42,435 bases of DNA, taken from assembly GCA_007695175.1 (NCBI GenBank), contig REEH01000091.1:1-42435 (forward strand), read 5' to 3'. The stretch's first letter is position 1. Every line of letters starts with the position of its first letter. The translations under genes were made by a program, and so were the position numbers. Of the stretch, positions 14,277 to 22,993 are shown one piece after another. Source of the DNA: Spirochaetaceae bacterium (GTDB lineage Bacteria; Spirochaetota; Spirochaetia; DSM-27196; Alkalispirochaetaceae). The notes under the pieces were generated by a model that did no database searches, was not told the DNA's origin, and saw nothing but the letters and a program-made list of their open reading frames with translations.

Positions 14277-14304
14277 GATCCCCCGTGTTAAGATTGCCCC
14301 TGTT

Positions 14305-15024
14305 ATGAGACAAGGCAAAACGATCGTGATTACCGGCGCATCCCGCGGCATTGGACTTGCTCTCGCCCGGGAATGCCTCCTGCACAACCACAGCGTGGCG
14401 GCCCTGAGCCGCCGGCCCCGGGATTCCGGGGGGCTGGATGAACTCCTCCGGGACTATCCCGAGCGCGTGATTCCCCTTGCGGTGGATGTCACTGACCCGG
14501 ACTCACTCTCCGCCGCGGCGGACACGATTGCGGACCGGTTTCCCCGAGGCGTGGATATTCTCGTCAACAACGCGGGAGCGATGATTTCCCGGGAGATCCC
14601 GGAGGCAGGCGAGTTCCGGACCACTGAGCTGGAAACACTCTTTCGCGTGAACACGGTGGCCCCCCTTATGGTTACCCAGGCTCTCCTTCCGCTCCTCCGC
14701 AAATCGCCGGCTCCCCAGCGGCTTGTGATGAACGTAACCTCCGTCATGGGCAGCATCGCCCGCGTGGCGGAGCGCCGCAACTACAGCTACTCCGTGAGCA
14801 AGGCGGCCCTCAACATGCTGACTCGACTGATGCACCAGGATCTGCGCGACGAAGGGATCAACGTCTTTGCGATACACCCGGGATGGGTGCGGACGGAAAT
14901 GGGCGGCGAGAAAGCACACTTCTCCCCGGAAGAATCCGCGGCGGGCCTCTACGCGCGGATGCTTTCCTGGCGCCCCGGGGACGCGGAGCTGCTGGATTTC
15001 CGGGGTGAAGTGCTCCCCTGGTAA
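14305..15024 (+). CDS. Short-chain dehydrogenase/reductase (SDR)
   Basis: This 239-residue protein is a classical SDR. It has the nucleotide motif VITGASRGIGLALARE near the N-terminus, then VDILVNNAGAMIS, the catalytic Ser in MNVTSVMGS, and the Tyr-Lys pair in YSYSVSKAAL. It will be an NAD(P)-dependent oxidoreductase; the substrate cannot be told. The frame extends upstream through the terminator to 14182, but ATG 14305 is the first start that gives the family N-terminus. No Shine-Dalgarno is seen. A TAAGAT box at 14289-14294 lies ten bases before the ATG, in a setting nearly identical to that of the GH16 pseudogene, so a leaderless mRNA is possible. Confidence 0.9.
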   Translation: MRQGKTIVITGASRGIGLALARECLLHNHSVAALSRRPRDSGGLDELLRDYPERVIPLAVDVTDPDSLSAAADTIADRFPRGVDILVNNAGAMISREIPEAGEFRTTELETLFRVNTVAPLMVTQALLPLLRKSPAPQRLVMNVTSVMGSIARVAERRNYSYSVSKAALNMLTRLMHQDLRDEGINVFAIHPGWVRTEMGGEKAHFSPEESAAGLYARMLSWRPGDAELLDFRGEVLPW

Positions 15025-15027
15025 GAC

Positions 15028-15576
15028 TCAGGGAGTATAGGGCTCAAAGGAGAAGTTTATGCCCGTGGCAAGGCGTGTCCCCGTGCTTATCCAGTCATCG
15101 CCGCCGACGAGCAGGTCCTGCTGGGCGGACACGAACCAGCTCATGATCGGGTGAACGCGGAGGCGCACTTCGGCCTTTGCGTAGGGTCCCATGAAAAACC
15201 GGAAGTCCCGATCGTCATCGGGATTTATCGCGAATACCGGGGTGAGCCCCGTACCGAATACGAAGGTCGCGGGATGACGGGGAAAGGAGAAGTTCAAACC
15301 CACGTTTGCCGGTATCAGAAAACGCGCTTCCGTACTGCCCTCATCGTCGTAGGTGTGAATCGCAAACTCACCGCCTATATTTAGCTCCAGCCCCCGGGTT
15401 AGCTCGTGCAGGTAGGTGGCGTTCATAACGGTAAGGTACGTCGTATCGTACTGAAAGAAATGCACACCCATTCCCGCGGAAAGCGAGCTCTGGGCAGCCA
15501 CGGGAGCCACGGCCGCCCCCATAGCCGGCAGAACGAGCGCGATCAAAATAATACCCATCTTCCTCACTGGTCTCAC
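15028..15576 (-). CDS. Small outer-membrane beta-barrel-type protein
   Basis: This 182-residue protein has a signal peptide (MRPVRKMGIILIALVL then PAMGAAVAPVAAQ), followed by strongly alternating strands (LSAGMGVHFFQYDTTYLTV, LNIGGEFAIHTYDDEGS, TFVFGTGLTPVFAINPDD, GINFSFEPYTP), as in small porin- or opacity-like barrels. GTG 15576 is chosen: GGAGG lies 5 nt before it and it adds the basic n-region that ATG 15558 would lack. It converges with the SDR gene, ending 3 bp from its stop. It lies just after the AmmeMemoRadiSam operon and may be read through from it, without evident functional link. Confidence 0.65.
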   Translation of the reverse strand: MRPVRKMGIILIALVLPAMGAAVAPVAAQSSLSAGMGVHFFQYDTTYLTVMNATYLHELTRGLELNIGGEFAIHTYDDEGSTEARFLIPANVGLNFSFPRHPATFVFGTGLTPVFAINPDDDRDFRFFMGPYAKAEVRLRVHPIMSWFVSAQQDLLVGGDDWISTGTRLATGINFSFEPYTP

Positions 15577-15598
15577 AAATACCTCCAGGTACTGATTT

Positions 15599-16594
15599 TC
15601 AGGAAAACACCCCGTACAGAAGGTGTCCACACCGGGGACAGGCGCCCCGGAGGGTGTGGTCCTCCGCGACGGAACCCCGAGTGATGCACACCGTATCACA
15701 TTGCGGGCACATCGTCTGTTGATTCTCATAAAATCGGCTGTTCCCGGCGTATAGATAAGGGATTCCTCTCCGGAGGGATCGCAGCGCATCCTGCAGAAAG
15801 GTCTCACTCGTGGCACGCTCTCCGAGCATGGAACCGGCCGGATGAAAGCGACTCAGATGCCATACCTGCACGCCTGCGTGGTGCAGCTCTTCCTCCAGCC
15901 GACCCAGGAGCGCGGAATCGTGAAAGCGCTCCATCAGCATCGTTGTAACTTCCAGATGCCGGTGCGGCGCGACGCGGCGTATCGTGTCGATCACGGGGGC
16001 GTCCGTAGCGCGGCAGAGAGTCCGGTAAAACTGCTCGTCCCCCTTGAGATCGATATTGAAACCATCCACCAGCGGAAGCAGGCGCTCCACCGCCCGAGGC
16101 GTGAGAAACCCGTTGGAGATCATTACGATCCGTGCTCCCTCCGGCCGGGCCAGGCGTGCGCAGTCAATCACGTAATCCTGCCACACGCCGGGCTCGGTGT
16201 AGGTGAACGCTATGGTAGGTGAACGGGATCGCTTCCACGCGGCCAGCAGATCCGGAGGCTCCCAGTGCGCCCGGGGTGGCCCCAGGCGGTCGGCGAAGGC
16301 GATGTGATCGTTCTGGCAGAAGCGGCAACGGAAGTTGCATCCTCCCAATGCGACGGAAAAGGCCGTGGAGCCGGGCAGAAAATGGTAAAGGGGTTTCTTC
16401 TCGATCGGATCAACGGCGGCGGCCTGAATCTCCCCGTAAACGGTGGTGACTATCTCCCCCGATCGCTCTCCCGACTGAGTGCCTGCCACGGGGACGTGAT
16501 ATCGAACGCCGCACAGTCCCTTCCCTCCCGGCGGTATCCGGCAACGGTGCGCACAGAAGTCGCATTCCCGGCGATTATCCGTGTCCCCACTCAA
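15599..16594 (-). CDS. amrS: AmmeMemoRadiSam system radical SAM enzyme
   Basis: This 331-residue protein has the radical SAM cluster motif CxxxCxxC in GGCNFRCRFCQND. An N-terminal Cys set precedes it (CDFCAHRC, then GLCGVR) and a C-terminal zinc-ribbon-like end follows (MCPQCDTVC, ACPRCGHLLYGVFS). It binds a [4Fe-4S] cluster and S-adenosylmethionine and starts radical chemistry on an unidentified substrate. It starts with TTG at 16594 directly after the stop of the AMMECR1 gene, with GAGGAG 6 nt before it. All three parts of the system are present in the order Memo, AMMECR1, radical SAM. The chemistry of the trio has not been settled as far as I know. Confidence 0.9.
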   Translation of the reverse strand: MSGDTDNRRECDFCAHRCRIPPGGKGLCGVRYHVPVAGTQSGERSGEIVTTVYGEIQAAAVDPIEKKPLYHFLPGSTAFSVALGGCNFRCRFCQNDHIAFADRLGPPRAHWEPPDLLAAWKRSRSPTIAFTYTEPGVWQDYVIDCARLARPEGARIVMISNGFLTPRAVERLLPLVDGFNIDLKGDEQFYRTLCRATDAPVIDTIRRVAPHRHLEVTTMLMERFHDSALLGRLEEELHHAGVQVWHLSRFHPAGSMLGERATSETFLQDALRSLRRGIPYLYAGNSRFYENQQTMCPQCDTVCITRGSVAEDHTLRGACPRCGHLLYGVFS

Positions 16595-17203
16595 TCAGAT
16601 CTCCTCACCGTAGTGCTGCGTACGAAATACCTGGAACCGGGCATCCTCCCGGCGCCAGGCGTCCTCCGGCAGACCCGCTTTCAGGGAGAGGGAGGCGAGC
16701 GTTTTATCCAGATCCCAATCGTGCTGCAGAGCCACTTCCGGCAGAAAGAGGGCCCGCGCACCTTCCACGGTCATGACGACGCCGTGCTCACCAATGCGGA
16801 TGGCCTCCGGCTCCTCCACGTCCTCCAGGGGAGAGAGCAGGGAGTGCTCGATCGAGAGGAATCCCAGCTCCTCCGCCCGGAGCGGTGGGAAGCGACGGTC
16901 CCGGAAGGCCGCATCCAGGGACCTCCGTCGGATCGCCTGCACGAGCGGTTCTTCCCCCGTGATCGAACCGACGCATCCCCGCAGTTTTCCCTGGTGGCGC
17001 AGGGTGACAAAGACTCCCGGGCGCTGCCCGGACAGGACCTCACTCCGCGGCGGCCGGGGCTCACCGGCCGTTCCAGGTCCAGCCGCCCTCAGAAGAGAGT
17101 GTTCGAGTAGCAGACGGGAGTATCGCAGGAGTACGCTCTGGAGCTCCGGCGGAACCGGTTCAAAGGAATCCCCGGCTGGAACCATACCGCCCGTACCGGT
17201 CAT
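16595..17203 (-). CDS. amrA: AMMECR1-domain protein of the AmmeMemoRadiSam system
   Basis: This 202-residue protein contains the AMMECR1 fold signature GVFVTLRHQGKLRGCVGSI ('LRGC-G' is the most conserved part). It also has AFRDRRFPPLRAEELGFLSI and the C-terminal LPEVALQHDWDLDKTLASL. The domain's biochemical role is unknown. It overlaps the MEMO gene by 4 nt (ATGA) and is directly followed by the radical SAM gene, so the three are coupled and probably form one enzyme system. Confidence 0.92.
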   Translation of the reverse strand: MTGTGGMVPAGDSFEPVPPELQSVLLRYSRLLLEHSLLRAAGPGTAGEPRPPRSEVLSGQRPGVFVTLRHQGKLRGCVGSITGEEPLVQAIRRRSLDAAFRDRRFPPLRAEELGFLSIEHSLLSPLEDVEEPEAIRIGEHGVVMTVEGARALFLPEVALQHDWDLDKTLASLSLKAGLPEDAWRREDARFQVFRTQHYGEEI

Positions 17204-18150
17204 GGCGTGGCAACCTCCACCGTGGCGTAACAGACAAAGTCCCGCTCATTCCGGGGATCCCGCGCCAGATCGGCCGAGGTGTAATAGGTCAATACCCGGC
17301 CGCGACGTCCCTCTGCGGTAGCTTCCAGAATCGCCAGGGCCAGGAGAATGGCGTACCTGCCGCAGACCGTGCTGCCCCTACCGAAAGCACTCCAGAACCG
17401 CTCCACCCCTCCCGACGCGGCGGCTTCCGCCACCGCCCGGTCCTCCCGTTCCACCAGGGGTCCCACAACGCCGTACCCTTCTCCGCCGTGGGGCTGAAAG
17501 CCAAACCGTGGTCCGTAGTGCGTAAAATCGGAACTCACCAGCCAGAGCACTCGTTCGGAACGAATCCCCTCCCGGGAGAGTCGCTCCAGGAGGCGCTGCG
17601 CCGCGGCACGCACCGCTTCGGTTGATCTGAAGGCGCTCACCAGAACCGCGGCAACCGGGCTGCTCACGCCGTGAGCGGCGAGCGCGGGCAGAAGCAGCTC
17701 CACCGCGTGCTCCCGTTCCAGAGTGCTCCTGTCCTCCCGGTCTCCCAGGCAGAGGGGCAGACCCGAAAGCACCGCCTCCGCCGCCTGGTGCCCCCTGAAG
17801 GCGGCCCCCACGGTGGCGTCCGGTGCAAGCGGTTCGTAGTGACTGGGAGCAAGAATGACAATCGCTTCCGGGCAGGTGTCGGTGCTCGAGATCGCTCCGG
17901 GGGGTGCACCGCCGGGCGAGTCCCCGAGAGGATACCCACCACACAGTGCGGCCCGGCCGTGCCAGAATGCCTCCTGGCCGCGGGCGGAATAGGAGAGTCC
18001 CGCGTGAGGAAGGACTGCGACCCGCGGCCGGCTCCCATCCGGAGGGGATGGAGCCGCGGTCACGGCGCGCGCCAGGAGCGCCTGCACTTCACCGGAATCC
18101 GCCGGGTACCAGGAACCGGCGAAGCGCGCCCTGTTTATTCCCTGGTCCAT
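17200..18150 (-). CDS. amrB: MEMO-family protein of the AmmeMemoRadiSam system
   Basis: This 316-residue protein begins with the MEMO signature RARFAGSWYPADSGEVQALL. It has VAVLPHAGLSYSARGQEAFW, a histidine-bearing motif (IVILAPSHYEPL) and WLVSSDFTHYGPRFGFQPHG. MEMO proteins share the fold of LigB-type extradiol dioxygenases, and these His motifs line the corresponding metal site. An inserted segment (~70-90: GYPLGDSPGGAPPGA) is unusual. The ATG at 18150 lacks a ribosome site. A promoter (TTCACA 18186-18181, TAGACT 18162-18157, 18 bp apart) ends 6 bp before it, so the mRNA is probably leaderless. It is divergent from leuS. Confidence 0.92.
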   Translation of the reverse strand: MDQGINRARFAGSWYPADSGEVQALLARAVTAAPSPPDGSRPRVAVLPHAGLSYSARGQEAFWHGRAALCGGYPLGDSPGGAPPGAISSTDTCPEAIVILAPSHYEPLAPDATVGAAFRGHQAAEAVLSGLPLCLGDREDRSTLEREHAVELLLPALAAHGVSSPVAAVLVSAFRSTEAVRAAAQRLLERLSREGIRSERVLWLVSSDFTHYGPRFGFQPHGGEGYGVVGPLVEREDRAVAEAAASGGVERFWSAFGRGSTVCGRYAILLALAILEATAEGRRGRVLTYYTSADLARDPRNERDFVCYATVEVATP

Positions 18151-18156
18151 ACCAAC

Positions 18157-18200
18157 AGTCTACGCCACGATTGACGGTACTGTGAAGCATTGAGTACCAT
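18157..18200. promoter_or_regulatory. Overlapping divergent promoters of amrB and leuS
   Basis: Minus: TTCACA (18186-18181) and TAGACT (18162-18157), 18 bp apart, 6 bp before the amrB ATG. Plus: TTGACG (18171-18176) and TACCAT (18195-18200), 18 bp apart, 7 bp before the leuS ATG at 18208. The -35 boxes lie within each other's promoters, so only one polymerase can bind at a time. Both would make leaderless mRNA. Confidence 0.5.
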
Positions 18201-18207
18201 GCGGCGC

Positions 18208-20664
18208 ATGAAGAAGTATCCCTTTCGCGAAATTGAGCAGAAGTGGCAGAAATACTGGGAAGAGAACCGGACCTTCCGCGCGGTGGAGGACCCTTCCGTA
18301 CCGAAGGAGCGCCGCCGGTACGTGCTCGACATGTTCCCCTACCCCTCGGCGGCGGGATTGCACGTGGGTCATCCCGAGGGATACACCGCCACGGATATAT
18401 ACTGCCGTTTTCTCCGCATGAAGGGATATAACGTTCTTCATCCCATGGGATTCGACAGTTTCGGTCTGCCCGCGGAGAACTACGCCGTTCAGACCGGCAC
18501 CCATCCGCGCACCACCACGGAAGCCAACATCCGGCGGTTCCGGGAACAGATCAAGAGCCTGGGATTCTCCTACGACTGGGACCGGGAGGTTTCCACCCAC
18601 GAGGCGGACTACTACCGGTGGACGCAGTGGATCTTCCTCAAGCTCTGGGAACAGGGATTGGCCTACGTCGCGGAGATACCCATGTGGTACTGTGAAGCGC
18701 TGGGTACCGTTCTGGCAAACGAGGAGGTCCTGGCCACCCCGGAGGGTCCCCGGAGCGAACGGGGAAACCACCCCGTGGAGCGGCGCCCCCTGAGGCAGTG
18801 GATGCTGCGGATCACGCAGTACGCCGATCGTCTCCTGGAGGGTCTGGAGGGACTGGACTGGCCCGAATCGATCAAGGCGATGCAGCGCAACTGGATCGGC
18901 CGCTCCGAGGGCGCAAATGTACGCTTCACCGTGGCGGACGGCGCTACCGGGTCCGCCTCCACCCGGGAAATCGAGGTCTACACCACCCGGCCGGACACTC
19001 TCTTTGGCGCCACCTACATGGTTCTTGCCCCGGAACACGCCCTGGTGGCTCAGGTGACGACACCGGAGCACGCCGGGGAAGTCCGGGCTTATGTCGAGGC
19101 GGCGCGCCTCAAGAGCGACCTGGAGAGGACGGAGCTCAACCGCGACAAGACGGGCGTCTTTACCGGTGCCTTTGCGATCAACCCGGTGAACGGGAAGGAG
19201 ATTCCGATCTGGATATCCGACTATATCCTGGTGAGCTACGGAACCGGAGCGATCATGGCGGTACCCGGTCACGACGAGAGAGACTGGGAGTTCGCGCAGC
19301 AGTTCGGCCTGCCTATCACCAAGGTTGTCGCCCGGACCCCGCAGGAGGATCCCGCTGAACCCTTGAGGGAAGCCACACCCCAGTACGGTTTTGCCGTCAA
19401 CAGCGGTGAGTTTGACGGCCTCCCCACGGAAGAGTTCAAGGACCGTATAATCGCCTGGCTGGAGGAGCGGAAAATCGGCGAACGCACGGTAAACTACAAG
19501 CTCCGGGACTGGATCTTCAGCCGTCAGCGCTACTGGGGTGAGCCGATTCCTCTGGTAAACTGTGAGGGCGAGTTCGTTCCGATCCCTCTGGACCAGCTGC
19601 CCCTGACGCTGCCGGAAGTGGAACGGTATACACCGACGGGAACGGGGGAGAGCCCCCTGGCGGCGGTAACGGAATGGGTGGAATGCGAATGCCCCGACGG
19701 CAGTGGAAAAAAGGGCAAACGGGAAACCAATACGATGCCCCAATGGGCCGGAAGCTGCTGGTACTATCTGCGCTACCTGGACCCGAAGAACGATCGGGCT
19801 CTGGCGGATCGGGACAAGATTGACTACTGGATGCCGGTGGATCTCTACGTGGGCGGCGCGGAACACGCGGTACTCCATCTCCTTTACGCGCGTTTCTGGC
19901 ACAAGGTGCTCTACGATATCGGCGTGGTAAACACGGACGAGCCCTTCCTGCGCCTGGTAAACCAGGGAATGATCCTCGGCGAGGGCGGGCAGAAGATGTC
20001 CAAGAGCCTGGGAAACGTGATCAACCCCGACGTGGTGGTTCAGAAGTTTGGTGCGGACAGCATGCGTGTCTACGAGATGTTCATGGGTCCCCTGCGTCAG
20101 GAAAAACCCTGGTCCACCCAGGGTCTGACCGGCGTCTTTCGCTTCCTGGACCGGGTATGGCGCCTGACCGAACGTCCCCTTTCAGCAAAAGCCGCACCGG
20201 AAGAGCTGCTGAGATTGCTTCACAAGACGATTCGCAAGGTATCAAACGACACCAACGAGCTCGCCTTCAACACCGCTATCAGCCAGATGATGATCCTGGT
20301 GAACGAGCTCTACCGGTACGAAACACGCCCCCGGGAGATCTGGGATCCCTTCGTTCGCCTGCTCGCTCCCTATGCTCCGCATATCGCGGAGGAACTCTGG
20401 GAGATGATGGGCAAGGCGGCGCCCGTTTCTCTCGCGCCCTGGCCCGAGTACCGGGAGGAGCTGACCCGGGACGAGCAGGTCACGGTGGTTCTTCAGGTGA
20501 ACGGCAAGGTCCGTTCCCGCATGGAGGTGCCGGCCGGGACCGACAAGGCGACGCTCCAGACGGCGGCCGCGCAGAACGAGCGCATCCAGGAGTACACCGG
20601 GGGCAGGAGCGTTCTCAAGGTGATCGTCGTACCGGATAAACTGGTCAATTTTGTAGTGAACTGA
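18208..20664 (+). CDS. leuS: Leucyl-tRNA synthetase
   Basis: This 818-residue class I synthetase charges tRNA-Leu. The HIGH motif is HVGH at residue 52 ([18 protein letters not shown]) and KMSKS is at 596-600 ([13 protein letters not shown]). The editing domain is present ([40 protein letters not shown]), as are the C-terminal anticodon and contact domains. ATG 18208 is taken as the start since [19 protein letters not shown] matches the family N-terminus; ATG 18199 and TTG 18190 are possible but fall on or before the -10 box. No Shine-Dalgarno is seen. It converges with the lipoprotein gene and overlaps it by 20 bp at the 3' ends. Confidence 0.97.
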   Translation: MKKYPFREIEQKWQKYWEENRTFRAVEDPSVPKERRRYVLDMFPYPSAAGLHVGHPEGYTATDIYCRFLRMKGYNVLHPMGFDSFGLPAENYAVQTGTHPRTTTEANIRRFREQIKSLGFSYDWDREVSTHEADYYRWTQWIFLKLWEQGLAYVAEIPMWYCEALGTVLANEEVLATPEGPRSERGNHPVERRPLRQWMLRITQYADRLLEGLEGLDWPESIKAMQRNWIGRSEGANVRFTVADGATGSASTREIEVYTTRPDTLFGATYMVLAPEHALVAQVTTPEHAGEVRAYVEAARLKSDLERTELNRDKTGVFTGAFAINPVNGKEIPIWISDYILVSYGTGAIMAVPGHDERDWEFAQQFGLPITKVVARTPQEDPAEPLREATPQYGFAVNSGEFDGLPTEEFKDRIIAWLEERKIGERTVNYKLRDWIFSRQRYWGEPIPLVNCEGEFVPIPLDQLPLTLPEVERYTPTGTGESPLAAVTEWVECECPDGSGKKGKRETNTMPQWAGSCWYYLRYLDPKNDRALADRDKIDYWMPVDLYVGGAEHAVLHLLYARFWHKVLYDIGVVNTDEPFLRLVNQGMILGEGGQKMSKSLGNVINPDVVVQKFGADSMRVYEMFMGPLRQEKPWSTQGLTGVFRFLDRVWRLTERPLSAKAAPEELLRLLHKTIRKVSNDTNELAFNTAISQMMILVNELYRYETRPREIWDPFVRLLAPYAPHIAEELWEMMGKAAPVSLAPWPEYREELTRDEQVTVVLQVNGKVRSRMEVPAGTDKATLQTAAAQNERIQEYTGGRSVLKVIVVPDKLVNFVVN

Positions 20665-21508
20665 GATCGGAGAGCGGCACCTCCACCACCGTGTGGTAGG
20701 CGTTGCCCGCCGGTGTCCGGTGCACGATCAGCACCTGGTGGCAGAGCTCCCCGGAACAGGGACGCCACAGGCGTCTCACCTCACCGTCCATGACCGGCAC
20801 GGAAAAGAGTTCGTACGCTCCGGCCGGGGCGGGCAGGTACGGTTCTTCCCGCGGGTCGTCACCGATCCAGGCAACAGTATCCGCGCCCCGTGGCAGCCTC
20901 ACCTGGTGCAACGTCGCCCACCGTTCCGCCACGTGATGGCTGCGCATCGCCTGCCCCGCCAGAGCCGTCACAAGGCGATCCCGGTCCAGCCGTCGGGGGT
21001 TCCTGGGGACCCGCGCGCGTATCAGATCGTCCAGGCGGGCCACGTTTACCAGGGACGGATCGATACCGGCCCGGGCTACTGCCAGGAGAACCTCTCCCAG
21101 TTCGCCTCCGTGCCGATCGGGCACGATTGAGCTTTCTCCCGGCGGGAGCCACCCTCCGTAGGGGGCCAGCGGCTGCCCGGGACCGGGTCCGGCAACGGGC
21201 ACGAGCACGACCACCGGGAGCACCACGCCACCGGAATCGAGGGGCAGGATAAACGGCGCAGCGTCGCCGGCAGATAGACCCTCCCGCCGCTCTTCCCGCA
21301 CGGAATTTCCGTCCCACCACCGCACATCCCACGTGTGTACCTGGTACTGTTCCGGAAGATCCGGTACGGCAACGGTCAGGGTGATACCCGGCAGCTCGCA
21401 GCCCGCCAGCAGTCCGGACACGAGAACACCGGACGCGAGGAGACCGATCAGCATCGGTGCCCCGTGAACCCGGCACCAGCGGATAACGGAAAAAATCGAT
21501 TGTTCCAT
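20645..21508 (-). CDS. Hypothetical lipoprotein
   Basis: This 287-residue protein has a lipoprotein signal ending in [14 protein letters not shown] (lipobox LLAGC, Cys at residue 37), so it is lipid-anchored. The rest includes [20 protein letters not shown] and a C-terminal region [19 protein letters not shown]. It has no family I recognise. The signal peptide is long because of a basic n-region ([17 protein letters not shown]). ATG 21508 is preferred; a TATATA box ends 5 nt before it and no ribosome site is seen. Its 3' end overlaps leuS by 20 bp on the opposite strand. Confidence 0.65.
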   Translation of the reverse strand: MEQSIFSVIRWCRVHGAPMLIGLLASGVLVSGLLAGCELPGITLTVAVPDLPEQYQVHTWDVRWWDGNSVREERREGLSAGDAAPFILPLDSGGVVLPVVVLVPVAGPGPGQPLAPYGGWLPPGESSIVPDRHGGELGEVLLAVARAGIDPSLVNVARLDDLIRARVPRNPRRLDRDRLVTALAGQAMRSHHVAERWATLHQVRLPRGADTVAWIGDDPREEPYLPAPAGAYELFSVPVMDGEVRRLWRPCSGELCHQVLIVHRTPAGNAYHTVVEVPLSDLSSLQN

Positions 21509-21541
21509 ACCCATATATAGAGGCGGAATCTGCATTCTCGC

Positions 21542-21571
21542 TTGCGGCAAGGCTCACCTTTTCCGTATGAT
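21542..21571 (+). promoter_or_regulatory. Promoter of the coiled-coil gene at 21578
   Basis: TTGCGG (21542-21547) and TATGAT (21566-21571) are 18 bp apart. The -10 ends 6 bp before the ATG at 21578, so transcription should start at or within a base or two of the start codon. Confidence 0.5.
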
Positions 21572-21577
21572 TGGGGC

Positions 21578-22993
21578 ATGACGGAGCTGGACCAGTTTGC
21601 ACAGGACCTGGAGGAGGCCCTTGAAGCGCGGGAAGCGGAACTCCGGGAGACGACGCTCCCCGCCTTGAAGCAATGTTACGTCCGCATGAACTCCAGTTTT
21701 GAGGCGCTGCATACCCTTCTTCTGAAAAAGGGACTCGTAAAGAGCGACCCCTACGGGTTTGAGGAGCGCATCTCGGAGATCACTATTCCCTCGGACCAGC
21801 CCTTTCTGGAGAGTGAACGGGAGCGGGAAATGAGCGTCCGTACCGCTCAGTACGGGGCTCAGCTTGCATTCGTGATCAATTACTACGATTTTTCCCTGGA
21901 ACACCTGGACCTGCGGGAGCTGAAGAAGCTTTCCCAGTTCACCCGTTACCTGAACTGGCAGAATCTCAGCGAGACCGCCACTCAACCCACCACCCGGGCC
22001 CTGGGCGAACAGGTGAGCAAGGTGAAGCGGGGGTCCGATCAGCTTTCGGTCAATATTGCGACTGATGCGCAGGAGCAACTGGACAGCGCCTCCCGGGAAG
22101 CACTGGACCATCTCAAAAGGATAACCGCGTGCAAGCGGGAGCGGTACAAGCTGGACGTGCGACGACGGGCTCTTCCGGCGGCCGGTCTGACGCGGGAGAT
22201 TTCCTCGCCGGAAGCAGCGGTGCAGAAAGTCCGGTCCGCCTGGCAGGGGACGATGGCGGGACAGCCCTTTGCACGGGAACTGGTACTGGAAGTCTTTCAG
22301 GAGAATAGTGGATCCGGTGGCGAGGCGGCCCGCAGAGTACTCCTGGAAACGTTAAGAACAGCCGCTCCCAGGGCGAAAAAGGTGCGGAAGGCGGAGCCGG
22401 ATCTCAGGGAGACACTTCTGGAATCGACCCGTGCGCTCGCATCATGCAGCCGATCCCTGGAAGATACGGTGCAGAAGCTCAACGACAACGCGATGATTCT
22501 GGAAAACAGAAAACTCTCCTTCGGAGAGATGCTTCGGGCCATATGGAAGCGTCTGCGATCGGGGGAGGAAGATGGTCACGTCTATGCCGTGGAGTACATC
22601 GACGAGAAGACGGGAATGCGCAAGGCGGAGGAGATTCGTTTCGAGGAGTTCGTCAACGGGCTCTCCAGGAGAGCCCGCGTGTACAACGGCATCCTCAGCC
22701 GATCCGGCAGCGCATGGACGAAGCTTCAACAGTCAAAAGAGGAAGAACTGCTCCAGTTCGTCACCAGGGATCTCCAGGAGCTGACGCTGGCCCTGAGACG
22801 GATCGAATCCCTGGACACGATGTTCCGGGGAGAGATCGATCGGGAACAGCGCAAGCGCCTGCGCGGCGTAAATGCGGAGATTGCCTTGATGCGGGAAAAC
22901 ACGCAACGGGCACGGAAAAAGAACCACGAATACGTTTCCCGGTACGAGGAAATCGAGCAGCTGAAGCGTCTCGGGATCGACCCGACCGACTAG
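21578..22993 (+). CDS. Unrecognised large helical/coiled-coil protein
   Basis: This 471-residue protein is almost all charged helix (LDQFAQDLEEALEAREAELR, REREMSVRTAQYGAQLAFV, RIESLDTMFRGEIDREQRKR) with no signal peptide or membrane segment, so it should be cytoplasmic. A less helical patch near residue 345 reads DGHVYAVEYIDEKTGMRKAE. I know of no domain that fits; it may be a lineage-specific structural or cytoskeleton-linked protein, which is inference only. ATG 21578 is chosen over a frame extending 12 residues further because a good -10 box lies directly before it. It converges with the DAHP synthase fusion gene, overlapping by 4 bp. Confidence 0.7.
   Translation: MTELDQFAQDLEEALEAREAELRETTLPALKQCYVRMNSSFEALHTLLLKKGLVKSDPYGFEERISEITIPSDQPFLESEREREMSVRTAQYGAQLAFVINYYDFSLEHLDLRELKKLSQFTRYLNWQNLSETATQPTTRALGEQVSKVKRGSDQLSVNIATDAQEQLDSASREALDHLKRITACKRERYKLDVRRRALPAAGLTREISSPEAAVQKVRSAWQGTMAGQPFARELVLEVFQENSGSGGEAARRVLLETLRTAAPRAKKVRKAEPDLRETLLESTRALASCSRSLEDTVQKLNDNAMILENRKLSFGEMLRAIWKRLRSGEEDGHVYAVEYIDEKTGMRKAEEIRFEEFVNGLSRRARVYNGILSRSGSAWTKLQQSKEEELLQFVTRDLQELTLALRRIESLDTMFRGEIDREQRKRLRGVNAEIALMRENTQRARKKNHEYVSRYEEIEQLKRLGIDPTD

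Noticed and set aside
14189-14304. Riboswitch or T-box leader for the SDR gene
   Set aside because: No T-box or known riboswitch core was seen and no alternative antiterminator stem competes clearly with the perfect terminator; kept only as an alternative to the small RNA.
18160-19902. A 580-codon minus-strand frame opposite leuS
   Set aside because: leuS is certain from its HIGH and KMSKS motifs; the antisense frame is a codon-bias shadow.
20645-20664. 20-bp overlap of the 3' ends of leuS and the lipoprotein gene as a regulatory antisense site
   Set aside because: Short convergent overlaps are common in compact genomes; nothing here points to regulation.
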